Below the pieces are notes generated by a model. That model saw only the letters and a list, made by a program, of their open reading frames with translations, searched no databases and was not told where the DNA came from. Position numbers and translations under genes: made by a program. From Coix lacryma-jobi var. lacryma-jobi (lineage: Eukaryota; Streptophyta; Magnoliopsida; Poales; Poaceae), in NCBI GenBank assembly GCA_009763385.1, contig CM019827.1, positions 118,305,964 through 118,369,963 of the forward strand: DNA of 64,000 bases, in the 5' to 3' direction. Below, piece after piece: positions 34,400 through 46,159 of the stretch. How positions within the stretch are numbered: position 1 is the stretch's first letter; the number at the start of each line of letters is the position of its first letter.

Positions 34400-37300
34400 T
34401 GTAACAGAACCGACCAATTTATAAGAGCACAAGTACGAAATTCTCCGCCGAGGCAGTAAATTTGTGGCACTTGAGCCCCTATAAACCCGGTAGTCCGTGA
34501 AATCACGAAGGATTTCAAACTTTCCAACATCAACAACATAGGATCGTAATATTCAGCATCGACCGTCACACGACAGAGATTACATAAATAGTTCGGAGTA
34601 GCAACTTAGTTATTACAAACCAGGTTTGAAAACAGTAGCGGAAGCTTAACTTGAAACGTTGTTCCGAAATTCACACACACACACTTAATGATTACAGTGC
34701 CATTTAGTAGTCATCCTTAACATAGCAAAAGATACGAACAGAAGAGGTCATTGCCCGTGACCTAGATATCACCCGAGGCTGGAAAGAGACAATTGATGCA
34801 ATAACCATGGAAGACCTGGCCATCTGCAACAACAAAGGGTAGAACCCTGAGTACGAGAAGGTACTCAGCTAGACTTACCCGCCTTAAACCAGAAATAAGT
34901 TGACATCAAGGAGTATGCAAGGCTAGTATATAGTGGAGGCTGGTAATAGACCACATTTTGCATAAAAGCCATTTGTTAATTAAGTAGTTCTCCTGCCCTT
35001 TAGCTGTCAATTTAAATGGTAATTATCCTATTTACTAGATTAGCAAACTGCACTATAACAAACATGGTAGTGATCCAACGATCACCAAAAATGTAACAAA
35101 CAGACCGAGTGACCATTTCCAAAAGTATCATGATAGCTGTCTCGTGTTCCACATTTTTCAGTATCGAGGTCGATCAGCGTTCGAGTCAAGTGCTCACTAT
35201 CCAGGAGCGATGGCGATTATAATCGATTCCTAACCAGCTGGTGATTTATTTCCCACACAAACCACACCCACCCGTCGGTGAGCTACAGATGACCACAACA
35301 TTGTTCCAGGAGTCGCGGTTTCAACCGCCACCATCACACCGGAGGCAAGCCCGACTGCCAAGGAGTTGGACTTAACCACCATCACCCGGGTCTTACTATT
35401 CGCGCCCCCGCGTCCCACTAACTCTCCACCGTGGCTTCGGCTGATGCGTAGGACCTGAGAGCCGGCCTGGAACAATGAGCGGCTTCGCGGTCGGAACGAG
35501 TTATCCTTCCAGCTAAATGTGGGACATGCGTTCAACATGACAAGAAGTCTATCTTACAAGATACTGATTCCCATAAAACACGGCTAGAAATACTGTAGCA
35601 TACACTACAGGAATCTGCCGATCTCCATTTTCCACAACACTCAGTTATCCCACTTAATGGAAATATCCGGTTAATCGGTCAAGTAACCACCTATTGCTCG
35701 CGGGTAACATGAAGGTTGCCCGACTTCTACCGGTCTAAGCAATTCTAAGCATAACTCGGACCTGATTCTATATAGGTATCAAGGATAATATTTCAAGATA
35801 ACAAGGTATGAATAGTGATGCATCAACGGTATCAAACAACTCCTATACTTAATGCAACAAACATAACAGATTAAGTTAATTAAAACTGTAGGTAGTTAGA
35901 AATGCTCCGGGGCTTGCCTTTCTCGAAGGTGCTCGGTTGGTGATTCGGGCACTCCGGAAGTTCTTCTTCAAACTCTTCCCCGATAGCTCCTGGTTCCTGC
36001 TCCTGAGGCTGCTCCTCGTTTTCCTCTGCTATCACTGTCTCTTCTACCGAACCTGTTATGATGCATATGCGCGAATGAATGAATGGATGATACATGGGCA
36101 TAGAAAAATGCATTGCAATTGAATTGACCGAATAGGCGCATATTTCCTCTCGGTAGAGTACAACACTCTATAGAAGAAGCTACACTAACACACAAAGTAC
36201 AGCAACATGCATACACTGAAAAGACTATTTTACCCTTGCTGGCCCCCTCCATAAAAGACACAAAAGCTTAATTTAAATAAACTAATTATTCCACTAAAAC
36301 AAGCTTATAACTGCACCTTATAGCTAACAGCTTTAGAAAAATCTACAAAAATTACTGTAGGTTCCTAACAGAAAGTAAAGCATACTGTACAAATTTCAGG
36401 ACAATTGCATGTATATATAATTCTGTATGAAAAAGACAAATATCAGGGTGAAAAGATACTTTGAACTACACCCTATCTTAAAAAGTGTCAAACAACAAAT
36501 TTCATATTTTTGTTTAGAGCTTTTTAGCATAAGAGCAGTCTATAAAAATTATGAGACTCAAATTCCATATATTTTAATTACTACAAATTATACAAGAAAA
36601 CAGCATTTAATTAATTTAAAGGTTAACTTCAAATTATTTCACAACCAAACAGTAGTTATATTTTTCTGTGACTCTACATCACCTACACAGTTCATCAAAA
36701 CAAATCTCATATTTTTTCTGAGCAAAACATGATTTACTATGCATTAAACAAGATATCAGCCTAAACACAAATTAATTACTACTGCATATAAAAAATCATA
36801 ACAGAGCATATATATTTTTCATGCCAGATCTCATCAAAACAAACTTAACAAAATTGGTTTCACATTTATTGGATTAACAGAACACAAGTTATGATTTAAA
36901 CAAGCATTATCAGCATTTCTGAAAAACATATATTCAAAAACACTAAACCCTAACTGCTACACGCACCCGACACAACTGCACCCAAGCGGCTGACAACCGG
37001 GGCCCGTGGTCAAAGGACCCCACCTGTCACACACAGAAAAACAGAGGAGGAGTTGACCTCGCCGGAGCTCGCCGACGGCGGCTCCTCCGGCGAAACCATC
37101 ACCACCCACCGACTCCTCTCTTCCTTCCGCGCCGACGGTACCACTCTCGAAGCTGCGGCACGGATCGAGCTCGCCGTCGCAATGGCGGCCACGGCGGCGC
37201 GGACTTCCACGCCGGCCATCTCCGGCCATGCCGAGCTAAACTAACCCACTATTCCTACTCTCAGATCTACACAACCCTAATGCGAAGCAAAGACGAAGGA

Positions 37301-38563
37301 TTCACTGACACGGCGGAACCGGGCATGCCATCCCGGCGCACATGGCGGGGGCGGATGACGCGGACCGAGGCAACCAAACCCTAATCGGCTAAACCGACTT
37401 CACTACCTTCTTCCTGGACGCTTACTGACTCATGAACGCGAGTTAGAAAGGATGGATTTGCACGGGAAAGGAATCGTCCCACGGCGGACCGAGCTGGCGG
37501 CGCCGGCGACCATGGCGGAAACTCGTCCCGCGGCTTACCAAGGGCTTAACACGAGGCGCTGGCTAAGGCAAACGATGGAGGAGGTTGAGGCGAGGCTAGC
37601 GGTGCGGTTTGCTCGGCGGTTGCGCGGCGAAAACGGCGGCGGACGGCGGACTTCCCCCTTTTCGCCCGCGCGGTCGCGCGCGAGGCGGAGAGAGCTTGGA
37701 GCGAGGCAGAGAAGAGGGAGGAGCGCTCTGGCGGAGGGAGCGTGCGCGGGCGCTTAAGGCTCGCCACGCCGCGCGCGCTGGCGGGCCCGGTCGAATCGAA
37801 CGCCACGCGGCGCTCTTCCCCTGCGGCGGTCGCCACGACGCCGGCGATTCAAACTGAATCGGGCGATTCAGTTGGCTAATGGCCGACTGACGGCCCATTT
37901 TCAAACGCGATTAACTCACTAACCACTCCATCAAACGCTAAACCAACTGCACCATTGGTTAGAGCTATACACCGACTGCAACTTTGGTTATAGATTGATC
38001 ACTGGTTCGGCTTGGGTTGGGCTCAGATCGATGCCAAACATGGCCTGACCGAACTGTTTTCAGAGTTAGGACTTAGGAAAATTTCCAAGTCTAAAAACCT
38101 TCCAATTCTGTCTTGTGGACCCTAAAACACCATGCTAAACCCATTTTCATGAGTTGGTCCTTAAACAACTTTTGTTCTATACTAAATTCTACACACTTTT
38201 GCTTAAGGGCCCACAGCCATGCAAAGCTTCTAACAAGGAGGTCTTTGTTAGTCAAACAAAAGGACTTTAGAGGCTCTATAGGGTTGACTAGGGTTTAACT
38301 ACTTGATTAGGCAAAATGTCCAGCATAACCATGCCTTCATTTTGACTTCTCAACAAGGTTAGATGGTTAGAAAGACTTAACCACTCCCAAGCAAGACAAG
38401 CAACACTTCATCAAAGCAAACTTATAAGCAAGCAACACATGAAATGACATTTTATGTGAGAAAAAGAATAACATATGAATGCTTCATGATCATGAGATGA
38501 TTATGCATGATGAGAAATGATTGTTCATGTTTTGTCATGAATAGTTACACCAGAGGTGTTACA
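34400..38563 (-). repeat. 5' LTR of the Tekay-type element
   Basis: Bounded by GGTGTTACA at 38,563 and TGTAACAG at 34,400, it is colinear with the 3' LTR (23,575-27,756). The CpG-rich stretch is at about 37,050-37,860 and the stem-loop at 34,847-34,868. Near the outer end the two LTRs differ (GTGTAACTATTCATGAC here, GTGTTAAGCTAGCATGAC in the 3' LTR). No coding sequence is supported. Confidence 0.92.
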
Positions 38564-40745
38564 GGGACGCGCCGGCCTCCTCCGTTTTCGGCCGATTTTT
38601 CCGTTAACGCTAGTACACGGCCTATTCACCCAATCGTCCCCCTCCCGGCGCCCGGTTCGCACCCAAGGACGGAAGCCTCGCGCGCTGGAACGCATGGGCG
38701 TCTTGGGACCCGCTAGCTATTCCGCGACTGTGGCCAAACCCGCGCGGACGCGCCGGCCTCCTCCGTTTTCGCCGATTTTTCCGTTAACGCTAGTACATGG
38801 CCTATTCTACCCCATCGTCCCCCCCGGCGCCCGGTTCGCCCCAAAGGACGGAAGCCTCGCGCGCTGGAAATGCATGGGCGTCTTGGGCACCCCGCTAGCT
38901 ATCCGCGACTGTGGCCAACCCGCGCGGACGCCCGGCCTCCTCCGTTTTCGGCCGATTTTTCCGTTAACGCTAGTACACGGCCTTTTTCTACACCCATCGT
39001 CCCCCTCCCGGCGCCCGTTCGCCCCAAGGACGGAAGCCTCGCGCGCTGGAACGCATGGGCGTCTTGGGGGCCCCGGCTAGCTATCCGCGACTGTGGCCAA
39101 ACCCGCGCGGACGCGCCGGCCTCCTCCGTTTTGGCCGATTTTTCCGTTAACGCTAGTACACGGCCTATTTCTACCCCATCGTCCCCCTCCCGGCGCCCGG
39201 TTCGCCCCAAGGACGGAAGCCTCGCGCGCTGGAACGCATGGGGCGTCTTGGGCCCCCCGCTAGCTATCCGCGACTGTGGCCAAACCCGCGCGGACGCGCC
39301 GGCCTCCTCCGTTTTCGGCCGATTTTTCCGTTAACGCTAGTACACCGGCCTATTTCTACCCCATCGTCCCCCACCCGGCGCCGATTCGCCCCAAGGACGG
39401 AAGCCTCGCGCGCTGGAAACGCATGGGGCGTCTTGGGCACCCCCGCTAGCTATCCGCGACTGTGGCCAAACCTGCGCAGACGCGCCGGCCTCCTCCGTTT
39501 TCGGCCGATTTTCCGTTAACGCTAGTAGTACACGGCCTATTTCTACCCCATCGTCCCCCTCCCGGCGCCCGGTTCGCCCCAAGGACAGGAAGCCTCGCGC
39601 GCTGGAAACGCATGGGGCGTCTTGGGCACCCCGCTAGCTATCCGCGACTGTGGCCAAACCGCGTGGACGCGCCGGCCTCCTCCGTTTTGGCCGATTTTTT
39701 CGTTAACGCTAGTACAACGGCCTATTTCTACCCCATCGTCCCCCTCCCGGCGCCCGGTTCGCCCCAAGGACGGAAGCCTCGCGCGCTGGAAACGCATGGG
39801 GCCTTTGGGCACCCCGCTAGCTATCCGCGACTGTGGCCAAACCCGCGCGGACGCGCCGGCCTCCTCCGTTTTTGGCCGATTTTTCCGTTAACGCTAGTAC
39901 ACGGCCTATTTCTACCCCATCGTCCCCCTCCCGTCGCCTTCGCCCCAAGGACGGAAGCCTCGCGCGCTGGAAACGCATGGGGTCTTGGGCACCCGCTAGC
40001 TATCCGCGACTGTGGCCAAAACCGCGCGGACGCACCGGCCTCCTCCGTTTTCGGCTGATTTTTCCGTTAACGCTAGTACACGACCTATTTCTACCCCATC
40101 GTCCCCCTCCGGCGCCCGGTTCGCCCAAGGACGGAAGCCTCGCGCGCTGGAAACGCATGGGGCGTTGGGCACCCCGCTAGCTATCCGCGTGACTGTGGCC
40201 AAACCCGCGCGGACGCGCCGGCCTCCTTCGTTCGTCCGATTTTTCCGTTAACGCTAGTACACGGCCTATTTCTACCCCATCGTCCCCCTCCCGGCGCCCG
40301 GTTCGCCCCAAGGACGGAAGCCTCGCGCGCTGGAAACGCATGGGGCGTCTTGGGCACCCCGCTAGTATCCGCGACTGTGGCCAAACCCGCGCGGCGGACG
40401 CGACGGGCCTCCTCCGTTTTCGGCCGATTTTTCCGTTAACGCTAGTACACGACCTATTTCTACCCCATCGTCCCCCTCCCGGCGCCCGGTCGCCCAAGGA
40501 CGGAACCTCGCGCGCTGAAAAGCATGGGGCGTCTTGGGCACCCCGCTAGCTATCCGCGACTATGGCCAAACCGCGCGGACGCGCCGGCCTCCTCGTTTTC
40601 GGCTGATTTTTCCGTTAAAGCTAGTACCAGGCCTATTTACCCCATCGTCCCCCTCCCGGCGCCCGTTCCCCCAAGGAGGAAAGCCCTTACGCGCTATAAA
40701 CGCATGGGGCGTCTTGCGCACCCCGCTAGCTATCCCGATGTGGAA
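38564..40745 (+). repeat. 185-bp satellite, block 3 (about 12 monomers, indel-rich)
   Basis: About twelve monomers have many 1-4 bp indels: CGCATGGGCG for CGCATGGGGCG, GTAGTAGTACACGG at about 39,522, and CGCGCGGCGGACG near 40,390. The last monomer is the most altered (CGCTATAAACGC, CTAGCTATCCCGATG). No other feature is seen. Confidence 0.95.
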
Positions 40746-41394
40746 CTTGGGTGCACACTGCCGGCAACCCTTCGACTTTGCAGGGTCGCGGCGGAAGGTG
40801 GCCAAGTGTCGGAAGCGGCAGCGAAGGTTGTAAAGCGAAAGTGGAATGGTGCTCAATTCCCCCAAAAAAAATCGTCCCATTACACTGTTCACCCCTTGGT
40901 ATTTATAGGGAATACCAAGGGGCACGGGCCAAATTACAAAAGGGGACCGGAAAGATCCCTCACCTCCACGCAGGGAGGAAGGGCAAAAACGTAAACACAC
41001 AGCTGAAGTGGAAACCCTAATCGGCCCCTCTCCAATGCGCCGCCATCTGGTTCTGTTCACCTTCGGGAGAGAGGGGCGGAGGTTTTGACCTTCGGCCGTG
41101 CTCGCCGGTCCTTTGACTTTGCTTGCCTCCGGGCCAACGCACATTCGTCGCTTGCTTGAACCTTCGCTTCAAGCGAGGTGGCTTTGTGAGCCAGCGAGGG
41201 TTGCCTGCAGTGCGGTTGTCGACTTAGACCTGCATGGAATGCAAAAAGGCGACGAGGGTTGAACCTGCGTCCGAAGGTCAGGGCAACGATCCCGAAGTGG
41301 AGAGGGACCTCGCAAGGACACATAGATTTGGCGAGGGTTATTCTTTGGACACCAGCTCGAGCGGCGCCTCTGCCGAGGGTCCTTTTTCCCAACA
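40746..41394 (-). repeat. 3' LTR of Tat copy B
   Basis: It ends CCCAACA at 41,394. Its satellite-side edge has decayed: ACTTGGGTGCACAC stands where the other LTR has TGTTGGGTGCACAC, so the start at ~40,746 is uncertain by a few bases. A perfect inverted repeat, CCCCTTGGTATT (40,892-40,903) and AATACCAAGGGG (40,911-40,922), surrounds the promoter box TATAAAT (minus, 40,901-40,907). Confidence 0.88.
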
Positions 41395-41614
41395 GTAGCC
41401 CCTCGTTGTCTTGGATCTAAAAACCCGTGTTTAGGCCCAAGCAGCGCCTTTCAATCGGGGACAATAAACAGGACCCTCGGCAGCGACGCCCGCGACTGCT
41501 TTGGGCTGGGCCGTTGTAGTGTTGTTTGTACTGTTGAAGCTTGTTTCGTTTTTTGCGCCGCGTTTTTCGATTGTCGTGCCGATTTTGGCGAGTATGGAGG
41601 CTCGTTGCTCGGCC

Positions 41615-41623
41615 TATAAATAG
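41615..41623 (+). promoter_or_regulatory. TATA box of the antisense accessory gene (copy B)
   Basis: TATAAATAG on the plus strand lies 148 bp upstream of the accessory ATG at 41,771, outside the LTR. The matching box in copy A (1,083-1,091) has the same sequence and nearly the same spacing. It would drive transcription against gag-pol. Confidence 0.72.
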
Positions 41624-41770
41624 AAAGGGTGGGTGAAGGGGTTGGATTGTGCTTTCCTCTGCTATAGCTGTCCTGTTGTTGCGGTTTGCTTTCAGCGAAG
41701 GTTTGTTTTGGCTTGTGCGCGAGGGTAGGGGCGGGCATTCGTTGTTCTGATAGTGTTGGTAGCTGAAGGG

Positions 41771-44690
41771 ATGGCCAGATTGAAGCAGACTGCTCGGGCT
41801 GGTTCTCCCGCCGTCACGGATGAGGGGATTACCTTCGAGTTTGGTCTTAGCCGGGTTTGCGCCAGTGAGATTGCATCTTATGTGAGGTGGGGCTGGATTG
41901 AGGAAGGCAAGGCGAGGACCAGTGTTGCGGAGACGGTGCCGAGGCCGGACGCGGATGAAGTTGTTGTGTTTGAGGAGTTCCTTTCGGCCGGTCTTCGCTT
42001 TCCTGCTGATTCTTTTGTGACTTCGGTTCTGCGAAGGTTTAACTTGCGCTTTCATCAGCTTACACCTTCTTGCTTCACGAAGATGTTAGTTTATGTCTGG
42101 GCCTGCAGATCTCAGGGGATTGTCCCTAATGTCGAGGGGTTTGTTCACACTCATCGCGTTCATATGCAACCTCGCAAGATTACGGACGGCGAGGGTAAAG
42201 CCAGTCTTGGTCAGTTCGCAGTGTACACTTTCTGTCATCGCGCTGGTGCGGAGCTGCCGGTGCAGGCACAGAAAAACAAGTGGAGCAGCGGGTGGCGGGA
42301 GTTTTGGTTCTATTACAAGCTCAGTGATAGCTCTGAGCTTTGCGGTGAGCTTCCGATACTTGGGAGATGTGAGCGCCGAAGCTAGGATGAGCGTCGAGGC
42401 TCACGCTGCTATTGACTGCCTGAGAGTCGTTGCGCGCTCTCAGTGTGCGCGTGATTTAGTGGAGGAGTATTGCTGTGCCAAGATTTGGCCTCTTGGCCGG
42501 AGGCGGGCATGGTTCACGGCGGAGAATGACCCCAAGTACGAAGGTAGGGGCTTTAAAAGGCCGAATTTGGATCTGGGGAAGGTTTGGGAGAAAACTCTTA
42601 AGAAGTTTCCAAGGCACGAGGATGGGAACGAAGTTATCTATAAGCGGGTTCAGCAGTGGGCAGAGGAGCTTGTTGGGAAACTGTCCACATTGGAGGTCAA
42701 GGCTATCCACAGCTCTGTTGGTAGCGAAGGTCGAGTGAACAGGATGTTTGATATTCTTAGCATTCGTTATGCTGATTGGCCTGCCCCGTCAAGTGATGAT
42801 GCACCAAAAAGAGAAAACGGGTTGCTGTTGATAAAGAGATTGTCGGCGCGGCAGAGAGAGGTCGTGGTCGTGGCCGTGGCGGCGTTGGCGGCCGACGAAG
42901 GTGCTTGCGACGAAGGTCGCTGCTGGTTCTGGTGCTACCGGTGCTTCTTCCTCCTCGGCCGTGTAGCTCCAAGCGGCCGAGGCGCCAGTACAGTTGGGGG
43001 ACGGGTGCCTCGCGTTGGAGGTATCAGTGCTTTAATTCAGATTTCGGGCGACGAGGATGAGTCTGATGATGATGAGGTGGAGGAGGAGGAGGATGAAAAG
43101 GAGGAGGAAACGGGCGAGAGTTCGTCTGATGAAGAAAGCGAAGCTTCTAGTGAAGGACATGGCACTGATGAGGAGGTGTCCATCGATGACACCCATGTAA
43201 TAGGAGCAGCCTCGCCAAGTGCTGGTGCGATGGTTGCCCAGAGCGCGGACGACATCGCTCAAGACATTGAGTCAGGTAGCCCTCGACGAGGGTCGATTTC
43301 CAGCTTTGCGGGCTCGCACCTGTGGGTAGAGGGTTTGGAGTTTGATGGAGAACTTGAGTCCGACCGAGTCCGGGGAAAGAGACCGTTCGGCGAGGCGAGT
43401 CGGTCGTGCCTCCCGGAGTATGCTAAGAGGCTTGGGATTTCTGATTCGGCAACTGAGCTGTTCACTAGTCCGGACCTTCGGGACTGTCACTTGCAGTGTG
43501 GCCCGGAGGAAAGGCGTTTTTTAGGTCGAATCTTCGGCCGCATTTGCGTGCCGGAGGCAGAGGTTAGACTTGCGGACCAGGCAGTTGGTGATATTTGCCG
43601 ACGTAGACGTCAAGTTGGCGGAGCTAATGCTCTTGAAACGCGCGGCTAGGCGGAGGGTTGGCTCCGATATGGAATTTATGAGAAGCCAAATTAATGAGCT
43701 TGAGAGGGAGAATAGCAGGCTTGCGCGAAGCTTGGAAAATAAAGAAATTGAACTGAAGAATGCTTCGGAGAGGGCGGCGAAGGCTCGAGAGGAGGCAGTT
43801 GAGCTGGCGAAGCGTAATGCTGAATTGATTGTCGAGGGAAAAACGAAGGACAAGGCGTTGGCCGATGTCGAGGGTCGCTTGGGGAATTTGAGCGAATCCT
43901 GGCGGAAAAGTATGGAAAATGTCCGGCGTAAGCTTGATTGTTGCCTGACTGAGGCCGGAGGCCCGCCGGAGAATCGTTGCCAGCTGCTAGTGCGGAAGCC
44001 TTCGAGGGTTGGTTAAGCAATGAACTTGATGTATTTAGTTCGCTAGTTGTCAATGCGGCCGATTTCGGGGCTACGCCGGGGCTTTGGCGATGGCGAGCAC
44101 GCTTCGACTGGCGGGTAGTGATCATCTTCGCAAAGTCAAGAAACCGAACCATGCCTTTCCGTCGGTAGATGAGGTGCGCCGTATGAAGGTTGATGATTCT
44201 GAAGTTCGGAACTGCGCGATGCGCCTGCTCCGCAGGTTTTGGATCTCCGGTGGCGGCCGAGCTCTTGCCTTCGAGGAAGCTGCCGAGGCTACGCGTCAGG
44301 TTTGCGTACTTTTCGGACTTCTCGATTTTGTTGATTTGTTTCAGAGGGATTATTATTGATCTAAGCGAGGTTTGCCTTTTGTTTTGCTTATAGGCTCGAC
44401 AGGATGCGATGCCCTCGCCGCCCACCGAAGTTGAAGCAAGAGGTGGCTCCGAAGCCGCCCCTGAGTCAAGTGTTGCGGGGGTTACGCTCGCCGAGATCGA
44501 GGCGTTGACTGAGGACGTCGCGATCGCTGAAGAAACCGCGGTGCAGAAAGCGGCGATGGAAGAGGATCCTGCTTCGATCGTCGAGGCTGCTGTGGAGGAG
44601 TCCACGGTGGGGGAGGCGTCTGCTGGGGCCTCGACTGTCGCCGTTGGCGAGGGTTCGGAGGCTATTCATAGGGAAGCTGGTCAGGTGTGA
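41771..44690 (+). pseudogene. Tat antisense accessory gene: H3-like tail, Transposase_28 region, acidic run, coiled coil (frameshifted)
   Basis: The ATG at 41,771 (strong context GGGATGG) opens MARLKQTARA, equal to H3 tail 1-8 except Leu at position 3. A Transposase_28-like region (PF04195) follows: FPADSFVTSVLRRFNLRFHQ, LTPSCF and FVHTHRVHMQPRK. After a frame change near 42,340 come a Trp/Lys-rich segment (42,390-42,770), an acidic run DEDESDDDEVEEEEDEKEEE (near 43,050-43,110) and, after another change near 43,600, a coiled coil (about 43,665-43,930, ELERENSRLARSLENKEIEL). Around 43,950-44,150 the frame changes again. A probable 94-bp intron follows (44,300-44,393), and the C-terminal Glu/Ala-rich part ends at 44,690. 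It is encoded against gag-pol. Function unknown. Confidence 0.78.
44300..44393 (+). other. Probable intron of the antisense accessory gene
   Basis: CAG|GTTTGCG at the left and TTGCTTATAG|GC at the right fit a plant intron. The segment is T-rich and carries stops in the frame that is open on both sides. Removing it joins an Ala/Glu-rich exon to the helical region. This is inferred from sequence only. Confidence 0.6.
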
Positions 44691-45420
44691 TCTCTGGGAT
44701 TGTTGTGGCGGGGTAGCCCTTTTGTAGAGATTGTGGTTGTAAAGACTTGATGAGGCTGAAACAACTTTGTATTTGTGAAACGTGCAGGTTCCTGACGGAA
44801 CCGTGCTAGACGTATTCGACGTCACTCCACTGATGTTGTAATTACCAAGATGTTTTATAACTGGTGAATCGTGGGCTCGCGCTAAGTTTAAACATCCTTC
44901 GCTTTCCTTTGAACGCTTTTGGTGGTCAAAAGGTGCGAAGGTATGATTTAAATAATAGAAGGTCGGATCATTTTTGGCGTGAAGCAGATTATACTGACCG
45001 TCAAGCGGACCGTTATTTGTTTGGATCCTCTCCGATCTCGCAAGCTGGCGGAGATGATGATATTGACGAGAACAAGCTTTGGAATATTTGTTTGGGCAAA
45101 GGGAGCTTGGTATCGGTTTGGATGGGGGCTTTTGATTCCGAAGGAAGAACCTTCGGAAGTTAGTGAGACGAGGCACAGATATATGTATAGGGCGAGGGTT
45201 TTACCCGGGGAACTGCCAATTGTCCTGTAGCTCCTTTGCTGTGGGGACCCCTGGTTCCGGTGGAGGGGGGGTTGAGGGGGGGGCGAGGGTTCCGGTGATT
45301 TGATGTTGATTGAGGGGAGCAATTGTTCCTTGTAGAAATTTTCATTTTTCCGATATGTTATCGTTGTGTTGTTACTTTGTAAAAGCATGAGAATGATGTA
45401 TGGGTAGTGTGCCATGTTTA
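44691..45420 (+). other. Spacer after the accessory gene
   Basis: This is the probable 3' untranslated part of the antisense gene and spacer up to the tandem repeats. I see no ORF with recognisable motifs. A G-run (GTGGAGGGGGGGTTGAGGGGG) lies near 45,259-45,280. Confidence 0.6.
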
Positions 45421-45439
45421 CTGCGCTATTGTTGTTTTG

Positions 45440-46155
45440 CGTTGCTTAATGGCGACGCCCCTTTTACTTTTAGCGAGGCTCGCGCGTTGCTCTCGTGAGC
45501 TTGTTTTGACAAACAGCAACGCCCCCTTTAACTTTTAGCGAGGCTCGCGCGTTGCTCTCATGAGCTTGTTTTGAAAAAACAGCGACGCCCCCTTTTACTT
45601 TTAGCGAGGCTCGCGCGTTGCTCTCGTGAGTTGTTTTGAAAAAATAGCGACGCCCCCTTACTTTTAGTGAGGCTCGCGCGTTGCTCTCGTGAGCTTGTTT
45701 TGAAGAAACAGCGACGCCCCCTTTTACTTTTAGCGAGGCTCGCGCGTTGCTCTCGTGAGCTTGTTTGAAGAAACAGCGACGCCCCCTTTTACTTTTAGCG
45801 AGGCTCGCGCGTTGCTCTCGTGAGCTTGTTTTGAAGAAACAGCGACGCCCCCTTTTACTTTTAGCGAGGCTCGCGCGTTGCTCCCGTGAGCTTGTTTTGA
45901 AAAAACAGCGACGCCCCCCTTTTACTTTTAGCGAGGCTTGCGCGTTGCTCTCGTGAGCTTGTTTTGAAAAAACAGCGACGCCCCCCTTTTACTTTTAGCG
46001 AGGCTCGCGCGTTGCTCTTGTGAGCTTGTTTTGAAGAAACAGCGACGCCCCCTTTTACTTTTAGCGAGGCTCGCGCGTTGCTCTCGTGAGCTTGTTTTGA
46101 AAAAACAGCGACGCCCCTTTTACTTTTTGCGAGGCTCGCGCGTTGCTCTCGTGAT
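45440..46155 (+). repeat. ~66-bp tandem repeat in the Tat 3' region (11 copies)
   Basis: Eleven head-to-tail units have core TTTTAGCGAGGCTCGCGCGT, with cores at about 45,473, 45,538, 45,604, 45,667, 45,733, 45,798, 45,864, 45,931, 45,998, 46,064 and 46,129. Units differ by small indels in A- and C-runs. Because 66 is a multiple of three, repetitive ORFs appear on both strands, but they are not genes. Tandem repeats between pol and the 3' LTR are known in Tat elements and have been proposed as seeds for satellites. Confidence 0.92.
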
Positions 46156-46159
46156 AAGC

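Larger units (their letters stand above)
23575..38563 (-). mobile_element. Tekay/Del-type chromovirus (Ty3/gypsy), full length, decayed
   Basis: LTRs of 4,182 bp (23,575-27,756) and 4,164 bp (34,400-38,563) end in the perfect 7-bp inverted repeat TGTAACA/TGTTACA. The minus strand carries, in order, PBS, an extra leader ORF, gag, protease, reverse transcriptase, RNase H, integrase, chromodomain and polypurine tract. The chromodomain after integrase, the gag start MVNTRRG and the long LTRs indicate the Tekay branch of chromoviruses. Flanks read GCGGA on the left and GGGAC on the right, compatible with a GCGGA target-site duplication with a one-base change. Frameshifts or stops affect most domains. 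Confidence 0.92.

Noticed and set aside
43032..43255. Minus-strand Ser-rich ORFs (SSSSSFSSSSSSTSSSS)
   Set aside because: They are the antisense reading of the Glu/Asp-rich stretch of the accessory gene.
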